From: Azolla caroliniana
Taxonomy: Eukaryota; Polypodiophyta
Assembly (NCBI GenBank): GCA_043228905.1
Contig: JBHGNT010000002.1
Span: 27,962,001 to 28,026,000, forward strand
Reading direction: 5' to 3'
Length of the DNA: 64,000 bases
Below are positions 44,703 through 58,496 of the stretch, in pieces; the stretch's first letter is position 1, and each line of letters opens with the position of its first letter. Position numbers and translations under genes: made by a program. Under the pieces are notes generated by a model. The model was not told the DNA's origin and made no database searches. It worked only from the letters and a program-made list of their open reading frames with translations.

Positions 44703-47700
44703 CTGTATCAATAAAAAGAAGCAAATGATTACACTCTCCTTCTACTAATGAAATGCTCGAATTTTCTACAGCAAGCATCTGACTTCAACATGCTTCTGGG
44801 GTAATGTGCAGGCAGCAGGATGAAATTACCGTCTCACTCAGCACATTGAACTGGGTCTAGCATTCTGCAGCAGGTGGACAGACTTTAAAGAGAGAACCAA
44901 CCAAGGGTTGCAAAACCCACCCCCTCCACAAAAAAAGAAAAGAGAAAAAGAGAGATAACACATGGATCCTCAAGGGGAGAAATTTTGAGTGTTCCCTTCA
45001 TAGTGTATATTATATTTTTCGGATGCCAGTCTAACTTGACAATTTTCTTTTGCCATGTCATCTTATATGACCATTCTGAGGCGTGCATTGATTTGGCTTC
45101 CACGTGTAATGGCAAGTTTTATCCTAATATGCGCAGGCGTGTGATCTGAATTTGAGAATCTATCCCCAACGTCACGATATTGTACCAGATCCATGGCATT
45201 ATGTTTGACTATGTACTACTCAAACATAAAGCCTTGGATCTCGTACAAATTTGTGAAGCTGGCCACCATTGCTGCTTGTATTAATGGCGTGTAAAATAAC
45301 TTAAACCCAGAGAGAGAGGCTGTGTGAGTTTTCTTAGCATTTACAGCAAGAAAGAAAGATAAAGGATTCAGCAATTTGTCTTTAACAAACACAGAATCAT
45401 GAGATTGGCAGCATAGAGAGAACAGAATGCACAATAATGATCTATCGGCTATGTAGTCACCCATGCAATTACTACAATGGAACTCTTCGTCATTTAGAAA
45501 TAAGAAGATAACTAATAAAAGGACTAAGAAAACTGTAGCTAGACATGTGATCATGAGATTGATAACACAAGCTCCTAAAGAATAAAATGTAAAGGTACCA
45601 ATGCAGGAAAAGTTTATGTGCGCAGTAACCACTCATACAACATTTTAGAATGGAGAGACCATTGAAACAAGAAGAGTTGCAAATTGCTGACAAGGTGGTT
45701 GCGCTATGGTGTACATATGGGAGGAATAATTCCCAATAATGATGCCCCTGGAAATCATGTTTCAAATAACTCTTATTAGTGTCTGTGGCATAAAAACAAT
45801 AAATCTCTAAACACTACTGGGATAATGATACCCCTAGGGATCCTGTTTTGGATCAATTTCTCGTTACTGTCCATAGCAAGCATAAACTAAATCGATCTCA
45901 CTGATGTTAGCTTTGCTTCAGCTGGTTATCCACCAGTTTTTATTCGAATTGTAGTGGGTTAATGCTCTCGTAACAATGCACTATTGACGTTTTTGTTGTC
46001 GATTGGGTTAATTTTGTACTGATTCTAAAATTGGGTCCACAAATAATGTTTACTGGGCACTTTCCTGTTTGGGTTTTTCTACCAACCCTTCATTGTGTGT
46101 AGCTACAAATGCCTTAGAATTGACATACCTAGTCAATATACTTGGAATAGGTCTAGGCACGGATGTCTAACTAGGAGAATGATATCCAGCACAACCCAAT
46201 ACTTTGAGGACATGTGCCATGAGCACAACCCAAAGATGTGAGAATTGAGCAATAGTACTCAATGTATGTGTGGTGCAAACTTTGTTATATGGACATCAAT
46301 GGAAGCAGTATTTCAACAAGTTTATGAAATACAAAAGAAATGTCTAGTCTACCATTTAAGGGTTAAGAGCACAAGTCAGCATTCCAGAACACTTCAAGAA
46401 ACTAGAAGAAGGCCAATACCCTTTTATGACCTTTGAAGAGTTTATCTGTACATTGAACGAAAGAACAATGCAATGATATCATCACATCAAGGCCGCATGC
46501 GAACTTCGATGCCTAACATAAGATAACCACGAAAGAATTTTGTTTTCATCCATATGAGTCCAAGAAGTCTGGAAATAAATATGAATATGGCATGTTGAAG
46601 GGACAGGAAAACGTGAGTCATTGTTCTATTAATCCACATTGTAGTTCCTCCACACAAAATGGGAACAGCCCAACATGGATCTAAGTTGGGGCACAATTGC
46701 AGCTGCATTAATACTTGATATTGGGGAAATTACCAAGGGCAGCTGGTCGATGCCCAAGCTCACATCAGACACCCACACTGTGCCATCTCACACTGATACA
46801 CAAACACATGGATATTGAAAAGAGAAATAGGATGTTTGCTGAATATTGAGCACAGAGAGAACATGTGACCTATGTGCTTCCTCATTGTACCAGAAACATG
46901 TCACTTTGGAATGCCTCAAATATGAAGATATCAGGCATGATTTCAGGAATTTCCATAAGGTTGTACGAGTTCTCAAGAATTCCTACTGCGGACAAACATA
47001 TATGGAGGCACACATCTTACATGCCCTTCCCCCAGCTGTAGGACATGTCCATGCATCATCTTATCAACATCCAGCTTTGCAATTAGAAGGTGTATCTGAG
47101 GAACATTATCCATGTCATTGTCCAGCATATAATCAGAGGATGATAAGATTATCTCTTCCTTGCAAATAAAGACATAGAAAGAGCCTCCTAAAATAGAGGC
47201 TGACACTTGCTAATCAACCGAGACAGGACTTTGACAGATTCCTTGAAATGGACCAACTCCGCATGGTGTAAATGTACAATCCGGCCAAAACGGATTCCCC
47301 AAATCAGAGAATTCATGATAAATCTAGCCATTTCTCGTTGTTATGGACGTCCTCCACAGCAATTGGGAGAACAAGTCTAATCTGCATGTGTTCACAAGAT
47401 CAAATCCATCATCACATGGCACCAGAGATGCCTTTCTCATTAGACCATTCGTTCCATACGGATGTTTCCAGAGGGAAACATTTTCGGTTTCTTCAAGTCA
47501 TTTGATTTTAGGAAGCTACCATAGAAAAGAAAAAAAAAAATCATGTGTTGTTTTCTCTTATTGCTGCCAGATGAGTTAGAATAACCCGTTATAAACTTCT
47601 CCAGGCTTCGTGGGCCGTTTAAAGGTCTTCTAGAGACGTTAAAGATTCTTTCTTCTCTCTATATTTCATTAGAAGGCCCTGGTGAATGTAGGAATGGACG

Positions 47701-48165
47701 GCATGGCCTCCTTGTCTCTGCTGGACAACCTTTACATAACCATAAACGTATCCGTGTCCGTATGAAATCTTGCCAAACATGAAATACATGAGAGATAAAC
47801 GGGAAAAAAGAATTGGATGACCTATTTCTTGAAACAAGAAAGAAAAGTTCATATTTTTATCCGTCTTCAAAAACTCAGATGAAGACTGTCGATCAAACAT
47901 ATGAGAAGACTAAACGTAATAGCCGTCGCAGTCGAGAAAACATCAAAGAGTTGAGAGAGAGAGAGAAAGAAAGATACCTGAGAATTGATGAACGGCACAG
48001 AGAGAGAGGGAGAGACAGATTCTTTGTCTCGATCTCGAAGAAGAAGAAGAAGAAGCCGGAGAGGGAGAGGGAGAGAACAGTATGTACGAAATCAGATGTT
48101 TCTGCTTATTCTTGGTTTGGAGAAACTACAGATATAGCCTTTACGCCAGCCCCTCCGCGTTTTCT
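44703..48165 (-). other. Probable VPS60 5'-UTR exon and 3.3-kb leader intron
   Basis: On the minus strand a good donor, caattctcag/gtatcttt, lies at 47978/47977. An acceptor, tattgatacag, lies at 44703, 13 bases before the VPS60 ATG. A CT-rich non-coding exon (about 48165-47978) would join these. The intron holds no other gene I recognise. A plus-strand frame at 46846-47169 has a CDLC...H..LEC pattern that could be a LINE zinc-binding relic, and a diverged ~100-bp duplication lies at about 45730-45890. Transcript evidence is needed to confirm the join. Confidence 0.5.
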
Positions 48166-48196
48166 GAAAACTCCGCAAAAAAGTTTGACTATATTA

Positions 48197-48206
48197 TATT
48201 TATATA
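48197..48206 (-). promoter_or_regulatory. TATA box, probable VPS60 promoter
   Basis: The minus strand reads TATATAAATA just upstream of the CT-rich exon whose donor splices toward VPS60. A start about 30 bp downstream would be near 48165. Confidence 0.5.
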
Positions 48207-49019
48207 CCCCCCAAAAACTCTACTTGGCTTTTTTCCTCCTCGAGTGACTTAGTGTAAGTTACAACTTACCAACAAACGAAAGGGGCCCCAAATTAAACAA
48301 GAATTGTGATCTTCCTTCCTGTCCACCCACTCTTCGGACATCCAATAGCTCTCGACAAACTTGTCGTCAATCTTGTGTTTACATCCTAGGTCTTACTTGA
48401 CCATTATTAGCTTAGAATCACAATTCCGCCGATTTCGAAATCGGTTAAATCATTTCATAGCAAGCTTTCCTATGTATCTTGGATGGACCAAGTTCTCAAA
48501 ATAATAGATGACCAAACTAAGGTGAACCCCTGGCTCAATGGATCCCAAATTAACTTGTCATTCATTATTATGAACAAAAACTGATGAATCTCTCGATGTA
48601 CACTACTCCAGTGACCTTCTTCAATGAGCTTTTGGTTGTGTATATTTTTTTGAGCTTTTTCTCAAACAATACGACGTCAAAGAACTAATCCTACAAAGCT
48701 CACCGTGTAGTTATCTTAGCACTTGTATGTGAATGGGACCAAAGAGTTCTACATATGAGTACTTCTATATTTACAATAAATGACCTCGAATCTAAAAAAA
48801 ATGCTTAAAATACAAGATATTAACTTCTTCTTTTTCGATAAAAAATATGCTCCATTGGTATTAAATTTAACAATGCCAAAGGCAATGTACAAATTGTACA
48901 TAATAGTTTCCACTCCATAATATATATCATCAAAAAAAGGACTAACTATCAACGATGGCATTTGGCAAGACTCGGCCTTTGCCAACACCACCTTTGCTCC
49001 AACAAGCTAGGATTTCATG

Positions 49020-49520
49020 AGACCATATCTATTGTACGAAGTGTCTGAAACCCATCTTCAATTGGCCCTTGTTATGGCCTCTGAAAACCTTTCATGTTGC
49101 AGCCAACATTGGCTGAATGTGATTCCGCATATACTAAAGCTCTTCGCTCTATCCATACTCCACATATAACCAAATTCTTGCAGTCCAAGAGAATACACCT
49201 CATGGTGGTAAGGTTGTTGCTATTTGTCAAATGTTTTATACGACAAGATCTTCTTTAGCTACAACAATTGAAGACACGAAAATAGTCCATGATGCACCTA
49301 CCACTTGGGATAAAACGTGATGGGCCGCCTTGGATAGCCCCCCATCTATCATCTCCCATATCACAACGAGCATGTCCTTCATCTCCACTAACATTGAAAA
49401 TGTACTTGTAATGAATCTCCCTAAAACAAGATGATCTATGTCCTCCTCACCTCAACAAGAAAATCTGCTTCGATCCCCCACCATCTTAACTTTACTAGAG
49501 GCTTAACTCACACTTTGCTA
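49020..49520 (-). mobile_element. LINE relic (zf-RVT region)
   Basis: The minus strand translates in pieces to a reverse-transcriptase-associated zinc-binding pattern, with a Cys followed by GEEDIDHLVL and then variable sequence, interrupted by stops. Ends and target-site duplications could not be found. Weak but consistent with the LINE family seen at 11-13 kb. Confidence 0.4.
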
Positions 49521-50564
49521 TAGTTGACTTCAACACAAAAGCACACAAATATTCGACACTGACACTAGTAAATACAAGTTACTACCCCATGAACAATGTA
49601 TCGATATCAATGTAGGGTTTGGGTCATGTCATTCATGAACTAGTCCAGGGTCTTCTACTCAATTATGGATTCAGTCATTGGTATCCTTAACCCTTGTAAG
49701 ACCATCCAAACTATGAATAACTTAATTGCAAATCCATATCAGATGAAAAAGCACTAGCACATTGCATACATCAATGTATTGCCAATACTTTCAACTTAAA
49801 GGCATGCCTCAACCCAAATAAAAAAGCATGGACAAAATTGAAGTAGTGATTGACACTTGTAATCATCCAAAAGGGGATGTGTGCACCTTATAAGAAGTTT
49901 TCGATTCTACACTATATCTTCACACATGTAGCATCCTTTTTATGCATGCAACACAATATAGCACTACATCTTTTATAAATACTTTTTTGCAATCTTTGAT
50001 TTTAGACTCTTAACAACATGAATTTATAAACAAATTTTTTGGGGCCTAATTTGTTTGAAACCCTGTTAACAACATGGATCTATGAGCAAGTTTTTTGAGG
50101 GCACAAATCTTTGCCATGGGACACAAATCAAGTAAACTGTTTTTCATGATAAATTAACCGATACATTGATGTATTCAACATCAACAATTTTAATTTACCT
50201 CATCATCTTCAAGCTTCTACTTTTGTTCTATAGCCTCAAATTCTACAATAAGTGCAAAGAAAACAATGTTGTTGTGCAATGTCTCTTACATAATGCATAA
50301 AAGGTAAAGTTTCTCATTGTGTCCATTGACTATAACTAAACACTTACTTCATGTCCTCACAAACTAAGCGTCATTCTAAATTCTCCAACACGTGTTAGCG
50401 TAAATATTTATTTCCTTGTCTTTAAAAGACTTACCTAAACAAATTGCATGCAATACACAACTAGGTTGGGCTTGTTATATATATCAATCACTCAATATTT
50501 TTGAGCATATAAGTGACTTTCAATACTTCTAGTAGTAATGCAAAGTGAAGTGTCTCGATGAGTC

Positions 50565-50760
50565 TTCGGGTTACAACAAGAGAGGGATGACACATGAGAA
50601 TGGGTGGTCAAAACATCAATCAACATTAGTTTGCTATAATCAATTAAAGAATACTTAGGTTCGGGTTACAACAAGAGAGGGATGGCACATGAGAATGGGT
50701 GATTAAAACATCAATCAACATATGTTTGCTATAATCAATTAAAGAATACTTAGGTTCGAG
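50565..50760. repeat. 95-bp tandem duplication
   Basis: ttcgggttacaacaagagag starts at about 50565 and again at 50660. Both copies run through gagaatgggtg, aaaacatcaatcaaca and gctataatcaattaaagaat with few differences. Confidence 0.88.
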
Positions 50761-51153
50761 CTAATTTCAAGATTTTTTATATATAGGATTAGTAGCAACA
50801 AGACCCTTCCCGAAATACCAACTATGATAGTCGCATCTTGGATATGGAGAAGCTCACAATGGTGCATCCCCGCGTCAAGTTCCATGACTCAAAAACCTCG
50901 CAAAGGTCTATTTCCAAGATGTGACTCTCCCACCAAATGTGATTCAAGGACCATTGTGATGTTTTTGAGTTTCGAAACACCACATCAACTACGCTTATGA
51001 TCAATGTCCTAGTACTAGTTTCTTGGGGAGCAAAAGATCAAAGGTTGTGTACAAATTCAAGGGATATATAACATGATAAATATTGAATGATCTTGTGTTA
51101 TCTATCTTGAATGAGGTTAGAGTGCGGACCATTGAGATACGAGGAAGAGGATA

Positions 51154-51284
51154 ACAATCGACAACGGTTCGGTTTGAACCGAACCGAACCGAATTGTGAA
51201 ACCACGAATTAACGACTTAACGGTTCGGTTTCAAACCAGTTCAATTTTGACCTTCTCGAACCAAACCAAACCGTTGCCGATTGT
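51154..51284. mobile_element. Small terminal-inverted-repeat element, copy 1 (MITE-like)
   Basis: 131 bp, starting acaatcg(a)caacggttcggttt and ending aaaccaaaccgttgccgattgt, which are inverted copies of each other. TA dinucleotides flank both ends (51152-51153 and 51285-51286), as expected for TA-targeting DNA transposons. No coding capacity. The TIR sequence is not one I can name. Confidence 0.55.
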
Positions 51285-51405
51285 TAGAAGAGGAGGGTGG
51301 AATGGATTCGCACGTACATGGTAAATATTGAATATTGAATGATCTTGTGCTATCTATCTTGAATGAGGTTAGAGTGTGGATCATTGAGATATGAGGAAGA
51401 GGATA

Positions 51406-51506
51406 ACAATCGGCAATGGTTCGGTTTGAACCGAACCGAATTGTGAAACGACGACTTAACGGCTTAACGATTCGATTTCAAACCAAACCAAACCGTTGCC
51501 GATTGT
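51406..51506. mobile_element. Small terminal-inverted-repeat element, copy 2 (MITE-like)
   Basis: 101 bp, with the same termini (acaatcggcaatggttcggttt ... aaccgttgccgattgt) and TA on both sides (51404-51405 and 51507-51508). Compared with copy 1 it lacks about 30 bp in the right half (the ttcaattttgaccttctcg part). It arose with the surrounding 252-bp duplication. Confidence 0.55.
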
Positions 51507-51899
51507 TAGAAGAGGAGGAGGAGGAGGGTGGAATGGATTCACATGTACATGGTGAGTTGTTTGTCAAGTTTCCCAACAAAAGGAATGTCATGTGGATCCC
51601 ATCCATCCATAAAACTCTGTCTTCTCCTACACTTAAAACTAATTACTACGTACATGCATGTGAGTGTGGACGAGGGAAAGAGAGGGGGGAAAGAGAGGAA
51701 AAGAGAGCACAGCACCTATAACACATAATACATACATATCATATATGTATAACGAGTGAGTGTGAAAAAGAGAGAGACATGGCCACCACCCAAAACAAAA
51801 CAAGCAAAAAGACCATATGGAAGCCCCCAAAGGCTTTTAAAAAACATGCGAGATTTGAATTCACTCATTCATTAATCTATCAATCAGTCCTCCCTCCAC

Positions 51900-51999
51900 A
51901 GAAGAAGAAGAAGAAGAAGAAGAAGCTCTCCTCCACAGAAATTGCATCAGAAGAAGAAGAAGAAGACGACGACGACGACGATGATGATGATGATGATGA
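51900..51999. repeat. GAA/GAC/GAT trinucleotide array
   Basis: A run of gaa, then gac, then gat triplets, with a short interruption. It lies about 130-220 bp beyond the stop of the ubiquitin-S27a gene, perhaps in or near its 3' UTR. Confidence 0.85.
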
Positions 52000-52124
52000 A
52001 CCTAAACTCAGCAGCCAGACTACAACCAAGAAAACTCAGAGACAGAAGTGAAAAAAAACAAGAAAGAAACGCGTCGATTCTGCAGAGAAGCAGCAAATCC
52101 ACAGACATTCAATGCAGTAGCAGG

Positions 52125-53921
<1,797 letters not shown>

Positions 53922-54271
53922 GGCGCCCCGATGAGAAGAAGGAGGATAGAGAAGCGTTAATATATTCATTCCGTGAGGAGATGAAGACACAATGACGACA
54001 TTGAGTGTTGTAGACCGTGGGATCTGAGAGAGTCTCCCTCCCTCACCGTCCGATCGTTTCACATTGCAACGCGGACAATAAGTGACCACCCAACTTCCAA
54101 GGTGAAGCCCGAATATGTCGACATAAGATCTCTCTATCGTTGTGGGCTTATTTGTCGATCAATCCTTGTTCATTTTTGGTTCGAACAAAACTTTGGTTCC
54201 TTGTGGTTGTGACTTCCAATGAACTGAATTTTGGCTACATGATGAATGGAGAGAGGGGAGTATGTATATAC

Positions 54272-54303
<32 letters not shown>

Positions 54304-57300
54304 CATGTGGCTACAATCTTGTTTGGTTGTGGCTTCGGCATATGATGTCCTAAAGATAGTGGTGGCCACATGTAAGAGCATGAGCGGTAGAATTATGTTT
54401 GATATGGCGCAATCTTGTACTACAATGTCTAGTTGGCAAAGATAGGCCCATAAGCCTGACATTATTGGAGGTTAAGGGTCAATCATTGATGAGTGTGTCG
54501 TTGATAAAGTGTGTCGTTGATAAGGTTCTGTGGATGGATGTTGCCTCTTTATCACTTTGTTGTTACCTAAGTGGTTTGTGTGTGCAATGAAATGTAACTT
54601 CCATCCAAGGAGTTTTGTTACTCCAATATGGGACACGTATTCGGGACGTATTCCATTTCATCTAACGTGAACTATATATAATTTATTATCATTGCTCTCA
54701 AACAGTGGCCTCGTTACCATTATGATGTGTTTGAATTTTTGTTCGTCAATCAAATTGATTCAAAGGGTCAAATACCAATTTGGGTCAATCTTCATTTGTG
54801 ACTTAGAATAAGGCAACATAACATTTCTAGTGGATGCTTTCAGTGCTGCACCCAAAATGCATGCATCGACTTTTACTTGCAATGTAACAAACACATGTTT
54901 AAATGGGTTTTGTGGACGACGTGAGAGCAATATTGCATGTAAAGAGATGTGGCAAGTCATACAAAGATGGCAAGATCCCATTTGCGTTGAATGTCGCAAT
55001 AGAAATGTACCCCACTTCATTTTGTCTCCATGAGATGAACAAAGGTGGTGGAAAAACATTACCACTAAGGAGGAACTTTGCTTGTAAAGGAAGAGTTTGT
55101 GTCTACATTGACTATGTCATATATTTCACGAGTATCACATATGTTTCGAGCGTCAAACATATCAGGATATATCAAACAACATATGTCCATGTGAGTTGTC
55201 AATTTTATTGGCTACATTTATAAAAGGATGTTTATGTGTGAGAACCAATATATTTTTAATTTCACGCAAATGATGCCTAACACCCCCAGTTAAGCGATTT
55301 TACAATCATTGCAATCTATAAATGCAAAGTAGGAAAGGCATTGCAATGGATTTAGTTATTTGATTGTTGACGGCCACATGCCATTTATACGTTTGTATCA
55401 GAGTAGATAGGCTTATGATAACAACTAACCTTCTTAGCATAAGAACTGCATTTCCAACTCAAATGTTATGAGGTATTGTTGTGGATTGATTGCATGGATT
55501 TATAACAATGTTTCATGAATTTGGTCTTGATCAATATTAGATTGCCCGTTTTTTCTCAGGGATAGAACACACACGACAAAAACATGCTCCATATTGTCAC
55601 CTAATTTTTTGTCATAGTTTAACATATGTTGAATAACCACTAGCAAATAGAAGCGTTTGTTAAATGAGTTGCTTAGCAAATCATCCACAAGTAATATCAA
55701 TGATCTTACACTTGAACATGCCACTTATGCAATGTTGTGAATATTGAAAAAACAACTACAATCCTATTATGACCAACTTGTTTCATTAAGCTTGTGCTAA
55801 TAATTTTCTTGCCATTGTCATTATCTTCTCAAAAGAGATACATGCATATATGAGATAGAAACCTTTGCATATGGTGAGAGAGAGTCGTACAAGAAGAGAT
55901 ATCGTGTGTGTGTGTGTGTAGGATGTAGTCACTAGAGGAACACATATTGAGGAGGAAGGAGTGACAATTTGACAAGCTTTAAACACAATGAATGGGAGAG
56001 AAAGGGACGAATGGGGAGTTAATGCATACATATGAGAAGCAATGGAAGAGGAGCAATGAGTATCCATGTGACAATAAATATATGTATGTAAACAAACTTA
56101 GGAGAGAGAGAGACCAATATTTAACTTTGGCAATCCTACCAAAGGGTTTGACCTCAAAGGCAATTATGTCAACATGCCACAATGAAGTAGAGAAGCATTG
56201 GCCTGGGAATCTAGAGACAACCAATGGCAGGCTCTGGACTACAACTTGACATGGAAGTGGTCGCAGAGTGCACTCTAAAAATCTTTGTGGAAGGTAAGTT
56301 TCCCCGTAATGGCTTTGTGAAAGAGGCACAAAAGAAAGGGAGGACACTAATGGAAGTTGAGGAAGAAGGCAAATTAAGAAATAAGAAACTTTCCACATAC
56401 GAAGCTTGATTCACCATCAATGTTATGTGGTTGAAGGGGAGGAAGCATTTCATAACTTTATTTTAGCGAGTGATCCTTTAATTGCAAGGACAACTTGAAC
56501 GAAAACTTGGATTACTTTCAGAAACTAGGACTTTAGGGCAAGTCAACAACTTTGGCAATACATCAATGGGGTGGTGGCCCGAACCTTAGCAAGTTTGCAC
56601 CTTGCTTACAATCAAACACAGTTGGAGAAGCTTGGCCAGAAGATTCATATGCAAGTTGAAATATAAATGCACACACGTTTATGGCCCAAGAAACATAGGT
56701 AATATATGTGAGTTGTATCAGGAAAAGTATATTGACAAAGTGCTTAAGAAGCTTCAAGCAAGGACACATGGATCTGGAAGGAGCAAGAAAAACATCGAAG
56801 ATTTTACGATGGAACTATGTAGCTCTCCATCGATGGTGCGTATTAGGTAAAGAAAGGTTTTAAGGGTTGAGAGCTCAGAGAACCAACTCTTCTTCATTGT
56901 CAAAGCTTGAGTGTGGGCGGACTGGGACAACTCTAGGTACCAACTCTAGAAGAGTGAGGGTAATTGGGCGGACAGGTGTGAAACCTGCATATTCTATATA
57001 AATACGAACCGGAGCTCTCGAGCCTAGGGTTTGCTTCCTCTGTCTGTCTTGTTTGATTTCTTCTGTTTCTCCTTCGGCGTTTCGATTATAATTCTTATTG
57101 ATCTTCGCGTTTCTTCCTCGCACTCTCGTCCTTCTTCTTCTTTTTCTGTTTCTGTTTCATCTTCGTCTTTTTCTGATTCTTCTTCGTCTTCTTCTGTTTC
57201 TTCTTCTCGTCTTCTTCTGTTTCTTCTTCATCTTCTTCTGTTTCTTCATCTCGTCTTCGTTTCACCCCCGCTGTCCTGTCCTGTGCTACCTTGGGGAGGG

Positions 57301-57317
57301 ATCCAAAGTAAAGCACC
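53922..57317. other. Intergenic between ubiquitin-S27a and CXIP4
   Basis: 53922-54060 is the divergent promoter side of the ubiquitin-S27a gene, with an atatatt element at about 53958-53964 on the minus strand. Beyond are a catacata/AT microsatellite (54266-54302), a (GT)n run (about 55903-55919) and no gene I recognise. The CXIP4 promoter lies at the right end. Confidence 0.45.
56995..57032 (+). promoter_or_regulatory. CXIP4 core promoter: TATA box and telo-box
   Basis: TATATAAATA at 56995-57004 is followed at 57025-57032 by TAGGGTTT, the telo-box found near transcription starts of many plant growth and translation genes. The start is probably near 57030. The leader down to 57317 is rich in ttctt and ctgttt pyrimidine repeats (57110-57260). 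Confidence 0.6.
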
Positions 57318-58496
57318 ATGCCGGCCACAGCAGGGAGGGTGCGTATGCCAGCCAACAACAGGGTGCACAGCAGCGCGGCCCTCCAGACGCACGGGATATG
57401 GCAGAGTGCCATCGGCTACGACCCCTATGCGCCGGACCAGAAGAACTCCGCTGCTCCCTCTTCCGCTGCACCTGGTGGAGATGATGCCTCCGCCGGAACT
57501 GGAGATGGACTCGGAACGAGAGCTTCCGAGCAGAACACTTACGACAGCTTCCAGGGCCTCCTCGCCCTTGCTCGGCTCACTGGCTCCAACGCCGATGAAG
57601 CCAGAGGCTCTTGCAGGAAATGCGGTCGCGTAGGCCATCTTGCGTTTCAGTGCCGGAACATGCTCGCTCTTAAAGAGGAAGCTATAACCTCTTCTGCCTT
57701 GGCATCTGCTCATGGATCTAGTATTCTTTCTCCCTTTGCAGACAAACATGGCCTGGGTCGTGTTGCTAAAAGAAAAGATAAAGATGCCAACGTTCGGAAT
57801 TATTCCTCTTCTGATGACGGTGATGATGGTTCAGAAGATGATGTTAGTGATGTCTCTGATAGTTCTGAAGATTCAGAGATGGAACGACATATTAGAGAGA
57901 AGTTTGGTCGGAATCCCCTCAAGTCTTCTTCTAGTAAGAGTAAAACTAGTAGCAAGAAGGAGCTTGGTGAAGCAAATAAAAGGAACAAGAAATCTCATTC
58001 TTCATCGAGAAGAAGTCGGTCCAAGAAAGACATGTCTGACGACGACGACGACGCAGATAGCTCCGAGGAGGAAGGAAGGAGGAAAAAGAAATCAAAACGT
58101 AGATCAGAATCTAAGAAGAGTCGAGACAGTGATGATGATCTTACCTCTGAGGAAGAAATGAAAAAGTCCAGACATAGATCAAAGTCTAAGAAAAGTCATA
58201 ATGTTGATTATGATTCAGAGGATGAAAAGAAGAAATCCAAGCATGGATACTCAAGGTCAAAGAAAAGTCATAATAGGGATGCATCTGATTCACAGTCTGA
58301 AGGATTAACTTCTAGTGAAAGTGAGGGAGTGAGGAGGAACAGAAAGAAGCATTCTCGCAAACATAGGAAGCAGCGAGAAGAACACAGTGATGAAGGTGAA
58401 AGCCTAAAGAAAAGACGAAATAGAGATAAACATCACAAAGGCGTTGAGAGGGAAGAACATGAACACTCAAAGAAAAAACACCGGGACAGACACTAA
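57318..58496 (+). CDS. CXIP4: CAX-interacting protein 4 (CXIP4), zinc knuckle and charged RS-like tail
   Basis: Intronless, 392 residues, starting MPATAGRVRMPANNRVHSSA. The N-terminal 40 residues (ALQTHGIWQSAIGYDPYAP) and QNTYDSFQGLLALARLTGSNADEARG are the near-invariant signature of CXIP4. A CCHC zinc knuckle follows (Cys99, Cys102, His107, Cys112). The C-terminal 230 residues are low-complexity, alternating Ser/Asp/Glu-rich and Lys/Arg-rich blocks with several SKKSH-type repeats, which suggests a nuclear RNA-associated protein. The founding member was isolated as an interactor of the vacuolar Ca/H antiporter CAX1; animal relatives associate with splicing regulators. The core promoter has a TATA box and telo-box. 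No frame break is visible. Confidence 0.95.
   Translation: MPATAGRVRMPANNRVHSSAALQTHGIWQSAIGYDPYAPDQKNSAAPSSAAPGGDDASAGTGDGLGTRASEQNTYDSFQGLLALARLTGSNADEARGSCRKCGRVGHLAFQCRNMLALKEEAITSSALASAHGSSILSPFADKHGLGRVAKRKDKDANVRNYSSSDDGDDGSEDDVSDVSDSSEDSEMERHIREKFGRNPLKSSSSKSKTSSKKELGEANKRNKKSHSSSRRSRSKKDMSDDDDDADSSEEEGRRKKKSKRRSESKKSRDSDDDLTSEEEMKKSRHRSKSKKSHNVDYDSEDEKKKSKHGYSRSKKSHNRDASDSQSEGLTSSESEGVRRNRKKHSRKHRKQREEHSDEGESLKKRRNRDKHHKGVEREEHEHSKKKHRDRH

Larger units (their letters stand above)
51075..51555. repeat. ~252-bp tandem duplication carrying the GGTTCGG element
   Basis: The block from attgaatgatcttgtg through tatcttgaatgaggttagag, the inverted-repeat element, gaagaggagggtggaatgg and gtacatgg occurs twice (gaggttagag at 51113 and 51365). 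The element was therefore present before the duplication. Confidence 0.85.
48250..52124. other. Intergenic, repeats and transposon relics
   Basis: No host gene recognised. Holds a LINE relic (49020-49520), tandem duplications (50565-50760 and 51075-51555) and two small inverted-repeat elements. A trinucleotide array (51900-51999) lies close to the convergent end of the ubiquitin-S27a gene. Confidence 0.5.

Noticed and set aside
47813-48247. 144-codon plus-strand frame rich in Arg/Glu/Lys
   Set aside because: GA-rich sequence antisense to the probable VPS60 leader exon; no domain and composition explained by the repeats.
51779-52051. 90-codon plus-strand frame with Lys and Asp/Glu runs
   Set aside because: Its composition comes from GAA/GAC/GAT triplet repeats, and it lies on the convergent 3' side of the ubiquitin-S27a gene without family similarity.
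54830-55223. Cys-containing frames (67 and 106 codons)
   Set aside because: No zinc-finger spacing holds up and no family is recognisable; treated as intergenic.
57031-57749. Long overlapping frames (up to 200 codons plus, 167 minus) at the CXIP4 start
   Set aside because: They lie in the CXIP4 leader and in other frames of its N-terminal coding part; the pyrimidine-rich leader keeps frames open. The plus frame lacks an ATG at its start.
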